DNA of 39,617 nucleotides from Lachnospiraceae bacterium. GTDB lineage: Bacteria > Bacillota > Clostridia > Lachnospirales > Lachnospiraceae. The DNA is taken from assembly GCA_015056735.1 (NCBI GenBank), contig SVFT01000016.1:1-39617 (forward strand), in the 5' to 3' direction. Below the pieces are notes generated by a model, which worked only from the letters and a program-made list of their open reading frames with translations, ran no database searches and was not told the DNA's origin. Of this stretch, positions 36,620-39,617 are shown piece after piece. Position 1 is the stretch's first letter. The number at the start of each line of letters is the position of its first letter. Both the position numbers and the translations under genes were made by a program.

Positions 36620-38188
36620 TCAGCTCAGATAATTCAGCGGATTGACCTGCGTGCCGCCGACTAGGATCTCAAAATGAACATGCGGTCCCGTGCTGACGCC
36701 GGTGTTGCCGGACAATGCGATCTTCTGTCCCTGATTGACTTTCTGTCCCACCTTCACGAGTACACGGCTTAAGTGTCCGTATCTGGTCTGCTTGCCGTCA
36801 ATGTGGTTGATAAAGATCACGTTTCCGTATCCGCTCGCCCAGCCGGCTCTTACGACCGTACCGCCGCAGGATGCCATGACAGCCGTTCCGACCGGTGTCG
36901 CCCAGTCAATACCCTTATGGTAAGTCGATGCGCCCTTTTTCGGCGCTTTCCTCCTGCCGAATCCGGAAGTAAAGCGTCCGCCCGAGATCGGCTTGATATA
37001 GGTAGGCGGGATCTTGGTACCGCGTTCCACGATCTTGGGAACCGCCTTGATCACAACCTCTTCCTTGATGATCTCGCGTCCCGCCTCGGCATTATTCTTA
37101 TAAGAAATAACACCGATGACCTTACGGTGGCCGCAGGAAGGCTGCTGCCTTGTCACCATCTCGTTAGTATACCAGTCATCATTATCGAGATAGATGATAT
37201 CTTCATCATAGTCTTCTTCGTAATAGAGCTGTTCGCTTCTTACAACGGACAGTTCCGGTTCGGGCGATGTAACGATGATCTCATCGCCTACGCGGATCGT
37301 CGAATTGGCATTCTCGATACCCGGGTTGATCGCGATCAGGTCATCGATCGACAGACCGTTGGTCTCCGCGATCTCGGAAAGCGTATCGCCCGCTACGACT
37401 TCGTAGATCTTGTTCTTTTCCTGTTCCTTGGTCACCTGCTCGATCGCCGTCTTCAGGCTCGTCAGTGACTCATCCGGCAGGTAGCACTCCACGACTTCCA
37501 CGGGGTCCGCAAAGTCCATTGTCAGAACGCCCTGTTCATAATCGGAAAAATCAAGCTCCACATCCGGCTCGATCTCGTCAAACGCCGCATTCATCAGCGC
37601 TTCCGCGCCTGATTCGCGTACATACCCTGCGGCATCCTTCGCGTTCCTGATCGCCTCGCTCATGCGGATCACGTTCGTTGTCAGGACGTTCAGTTCGCGG
37701 GACGGGTCAGTCACAAGCTCTGCTTTGTATTCGTGCTTCTCGTCATATTTGCCGAGCACGGCATTTAAAAGATTCAGTACTTCGTCCGCGCTGCCGAGGT
37801 TGACCATATACTGGTTGACCTTCACGGTATAGGCGCGCTGCATTGTCTCGATCCTGCTCTTTTGAAGGACCGCCGTCATATTGCGAATGATCGTCGACGC
37901 CGGATCCACCACGCCGAACCACTTTTCTTCGCCGGTGATCTCGATATCGGCATCGGCAAGGAACATCTCGCCACTCTCTCTGGCGGCCGCAAGGCGCGCC
38001 CTCCGAAGGAGGTCCCGGACATCGGCATCGCCGTATACGCCGACATCGGTCCCGTTTAAGCGGATGTGAAAAAAGTTATCACCCTTACCCTCTATGATCA
38101 CAAGAGTGGGAAAAAAAAGAATACATACGAAGACTGCCGCAATGAGTCCCCATATGTGTGCCCACCTCGTTTTTCTGTTCAGTTTCAT
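36620..38188 (-). CDS. Membrane-anchored M23 endopeptidase with LysM and G5 domains
   Basis: This 522-residue protein has an N-terminal membrane segment (about residues 12-32), a long N-terminal region, a LysM domain (about 262-308: Tyr-Glu-Val-Val-Ala-Gly-Asp-Thr-Leu-Ser-Glu-Ile-Ala), an acidic linker with many Tyr/Asp/Glu, a G5-like domain (about 325-395) and a C-terminal M23 domain with Gly-Ile-Asp-Trp-Ala and the zinc motif His-Val-His-Phe-Glu. It should cut peptidoglycan stem or cross-bridge peptides at the surface, possibly as a partner in division or growth. It is upstream of murA. Confidence 0.93.
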   Translation of the reverse strand: MKLNRKTRWAHIWGLIAAVFVCILFFPTLVIIEGKGDNFFHIRLNGTDVGVYGDADVRDLLRRARLAAARESGEMFLADADIEITGEEKWFGVVDPASTIIRNMTAVLQKSRIETMQRAYTVKVNQYMVNLGSADEVLNLLNAVLGKYDEKHEYKAELVTDPSRELNVLTTNVIRMSEAIRNAKDAAGYVRESGAEALMNAAFDEIEPDVELDFSDYEQGVLTMDFADPVEVVECYLPDESLTSLKTAIEQVTKEQEKNKIYEVVAGDTLSEIAETNGLSIDDLIAINPGIENANSTIRVGDEIIVTSPEPELSVVRSEQLYYEEDYDEDIIYLDNDDWYTNEMVTRQQPSCGHRKVIGVISYKNNAEAGREIIKEEVVIKAVPKIVERGTKIPPTYIKPISGGRFTSGFGRRKAPKKGASTYHKGIDWATPVGTAVMASCGGTVVRAGWASGYGNVIFINHIDGKQTRYGHLSRVLVKVGQKVNQGQKIALSGNTGVSTGPHVHFEILVGGTQVNPLNYLS

Positions 38189-38229
38189 ATTAAAATAATA
38201 CCTTTGTTTTCCGTTTCCGTAACAGTCTA

Positions 38230-38258
38230 ATTCTATCAGTTCACATTTTACTTGTAAA
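38230..38258 (-). promoter_or_regulatory. Promoter of the M23 peptidase gene
   Basis: TTTACA (38253-38258), 17 bases, TAGAAT (38230-38235) on the minus strand, in the divergent gap with dinB. No equally good promoter for dinB was seen on the plus strand. Confidence 0.7.
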
Positions 38259-38301
38259 GATTATAGCCGTTCGCTAAGATGAATCTGAGGAAGGAGGGGA
38301 C

Positions 38302-39504
38302 ATGGAACATCTGTTTTTTCACATCGATGTAAACAGCGCGTTTTTAAGCTGGAGCGCACTTTCCGAATTGGAAAAAGGAAACCCGATCGACATCCGTACC
38401 ATCCCTTCCATCGTAGGCGGCGACAGCGACAGGCGACACGGGATCGTGCTCGCCAAGTCGATCCCGGCCAAGAAGTATGGGATCGAGACCGCCGAGACCG
38501 TTGCAAGCGCTTTTCGCAAGTGTCCGAACCTTGTGATGGTGCCGCCCGATATGTATATGTACCGCTCGATGTCGCGGGCGCTCATGGCATATCTTTCCCG
38601 GATCAGTCCCGAGATCGAGCAGGTCAGCGTCGATGAGTGCTATATGAACGCGACTCCGCTTTTAAAGAAATATAAAAATCCGGTCGATGCAGCCGATATG
38701 ATCCGCGTCGGCGTCCGCGATACGTTTGGCTTTACCGTCAACGTCGGCGTGTCCGACCGCAAAGTACTGGCCAAGATGGCATCCGATTTTCAAAAGCCCG
38801 ATAAGACGCACACTCTCTTTGCATCGGAGATCCGGGAGAAAATGTGGCCCCTGCCTGTCTCCTCGCTCTTCTTTTGCGGAAAGTCGAGCGTAGCGGCCTT
38901 AAAAAAGCTGGAGATCCTTTCGATCGGCGATCTTGCCACAGCGGATCCTTCCATTATTGAGCTTCATTTAAAAAGCCATGGGCGGCTTTTGTGGCAATTT
39001 GCCAACGGGATCGATGATTCCGTCGTCGTAACGGAATCAGCCGATGCAAAAGGAGTCGGAAACTCCACTACGCTCCCACGCGATATCGATTCTTTGGAGG
39101 AAGTCTCCGGGACGCTCCTCCACCTTGCGGACTCTGTCGCGGCCAGGCTGCGCAAGTACGGAAAAAAGGCTTCTCTGGTCAACTGTGAGATCCGCTATGC
39201 AAGTTTTCGCGATGTATCACACCAGATGGTCCTTCCGCGTGCGACGGATGATGCCGGTGAGCTGCACGCTGCGGCCTGCAGGCTTTTTTCAGAGATCTGG
39301 GACGGCTCGCCCGTCAGGCTCCTCGGCATCCGCACATCCAAGCTCTCCGAACGCTCCGATCCCGTGCAGATGACGATCTTCGATTATGAACACCCGGAGG
39401 AAGACGAGCGTAAAAAGAAACTGAACGATGCACTCGATCTGATCCGCAACAAATACGGCAAAGATGCCGTCACACGCGGCACCTTTTTACCGCCGCGATC
39501 ATAA
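38302..39504 (+). CDS. dinB: DNA polymerase IV (Y-family)
   Basis: This 400-residue translesion polymerase has Phe-His-Ile-Asp-Val-Asn-Ser-Ala-Phe at the start with the first catalytic Asp, Ser-Val-Asp-Glu-Cys-Tyr with the second Asp/Glu pair (Cys where DinB usually has Ala), Asn-Val-Gly-Val-Ser-Asp-Arg-Lys, and a C-terminal little-finger domain ending in Gln-Met-Thr-Ile-Phe-Asp, a sliding-clamp-binding motif. Start 38302 follows GGAGGGG. It is divergent from the M23 gene. Confidence 0.93.
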   Translation: MEHLFFHIDVNSAFLSWSALSELEKGNPIDIRTIPSIVGGDSDRRHGIVLAKSIPAKKYGIETAETVASAFRKCPNLVMVPPDMYMYRSMSRALMAYLSRISPEIEQVSVDECYMNATPLLKKYKNPVDAADMIRVGVRDTFGFTVNVGVSDRKVLAKMASDFQKPDKTHTLFASEIREKMWPLPVSSLFFCGKSSVAALKKLEILSIGDLATADPSIIELHLKSHGRLLWQFANGIDDSVVVTESADAKGVGNSTTLPRDIDSLEEVSGTLLHLADSVAARLRKYGKKASLVNCEIRYASFRDVSHQMVLPRATDDAGELHAAACRLFSEIWDGSPVRLLGIRTSKLSERSDPVQMTIFDYEHPEEDERKKKLNDALDLIRNKYGKDAVTRGTFLPPRS

Positions 39505-39547
39505 AAACCGCCGGGCGCTAACTGATATGTACCCTCTTTACTTGAGG

Positions 39548-39617
39548 TGACCCCCAAAAGTTAGACTTTTTAAGCGTAGCAGTGTTTTGGCTGCTACGCT
39601 GTTTTTATGCAGCCAAG
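39548..39617 (+). mobile_element. Probable end of an IS3-family insertion sequence (partial)
   Basis: TGACCCCCAAAAGTTAGAC (39548-39566) looks like the terminal inverted repeat of IS3-family elements, which commonly carry a CCCCCAAAAGTTAGAC core. The element would continue beyond the window. Inside it is a strong stem, AGCGTAGCAG/CTGCTACGCT (39573-39600), with T5; it may guard the IS from outside transcription and could also end the dinB transcript. No transposase frame is visible, so this rests on the repeat alone. Confidence 0.5.

Overview
The window comes from a Firmicute of the class Clostridia, most likely a Lachnospiraceae member. The chromosomal part carries a dusB-greA-lysS operon, a DUF6145 gene, a SAM-I riboswitch in front of metK and a SleB/SH3 cell-wall hydrolase. 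It looks visibly GC-richer than the first 18.6 kb, which is a mobile region.

Region 1 (1 to about 18,716) is part of an integrative conjugative element (ICE) of the Tn916/Tn1549-like type, reading on the minus strand toward position 1. From its chromosomal end it carries a small ORF, a DUF3970-like gene, parA, parB, a RepA-type replication initiator, a DUF6050-like membrane protein, a zinc-ribbon/nuclease-like protein, an unrecognised gene, pcfB (DUF3801), virD4 and a shortened Maff2-type gene. The ICE meets the chromosome at the 3' end of lysS, where two direct repeats that look like integrase arm sites lie beside the lysS stop codon.

Region 2 (about 1,617 to 11,788) is a second mobile element of about 10.16 kb nested inside the first. 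It splits virD4 in a conserved Asp-Pro-Lys-Gly-Thr stretch. The Walker A half is at 11,779-12,368 and the Walker B half at 272-1,630. The element has a TnpX-like large serine recombinase at one end, and a TnpW-like protein and a MobA/MobL relaxase at the other. A hairpin-rich oriT candidate lies next to the relaxase. The cargo is an HpaII-like restriction-modification operon (HTH regulator, Vsr, C5 methyltransferase, HpaII-family endonuclease, two unrecognised genes). Both junctions carry an imperfect 13-bp direct repeat, and just inside them a 10-bp inverted motif. The recombinase gene is coupled to the truncated virD4 reading frame. The restriction operon starts from a near-consensus promoter overlapped by a palindrome that contains a CCGG site, the predicted target of the system.

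Region 3 (18,717-39,617) is ordinary chromosome: dusB-greA-lysS; a repeat-rich spacer; DUF6145; an AGCS symporter-nfeD-argF operon; the SleB/SH3 hydrolase; dnaE-pfkA-TrmH-type methyltransferase; metK with its riboswitch; a divergent HD-GYP phosphodiesterase gene; an M23/LysM/G5 peptidase gene and murA; and dinB. The window ends in what looks like the tip of an IS3-family insertion sequence.
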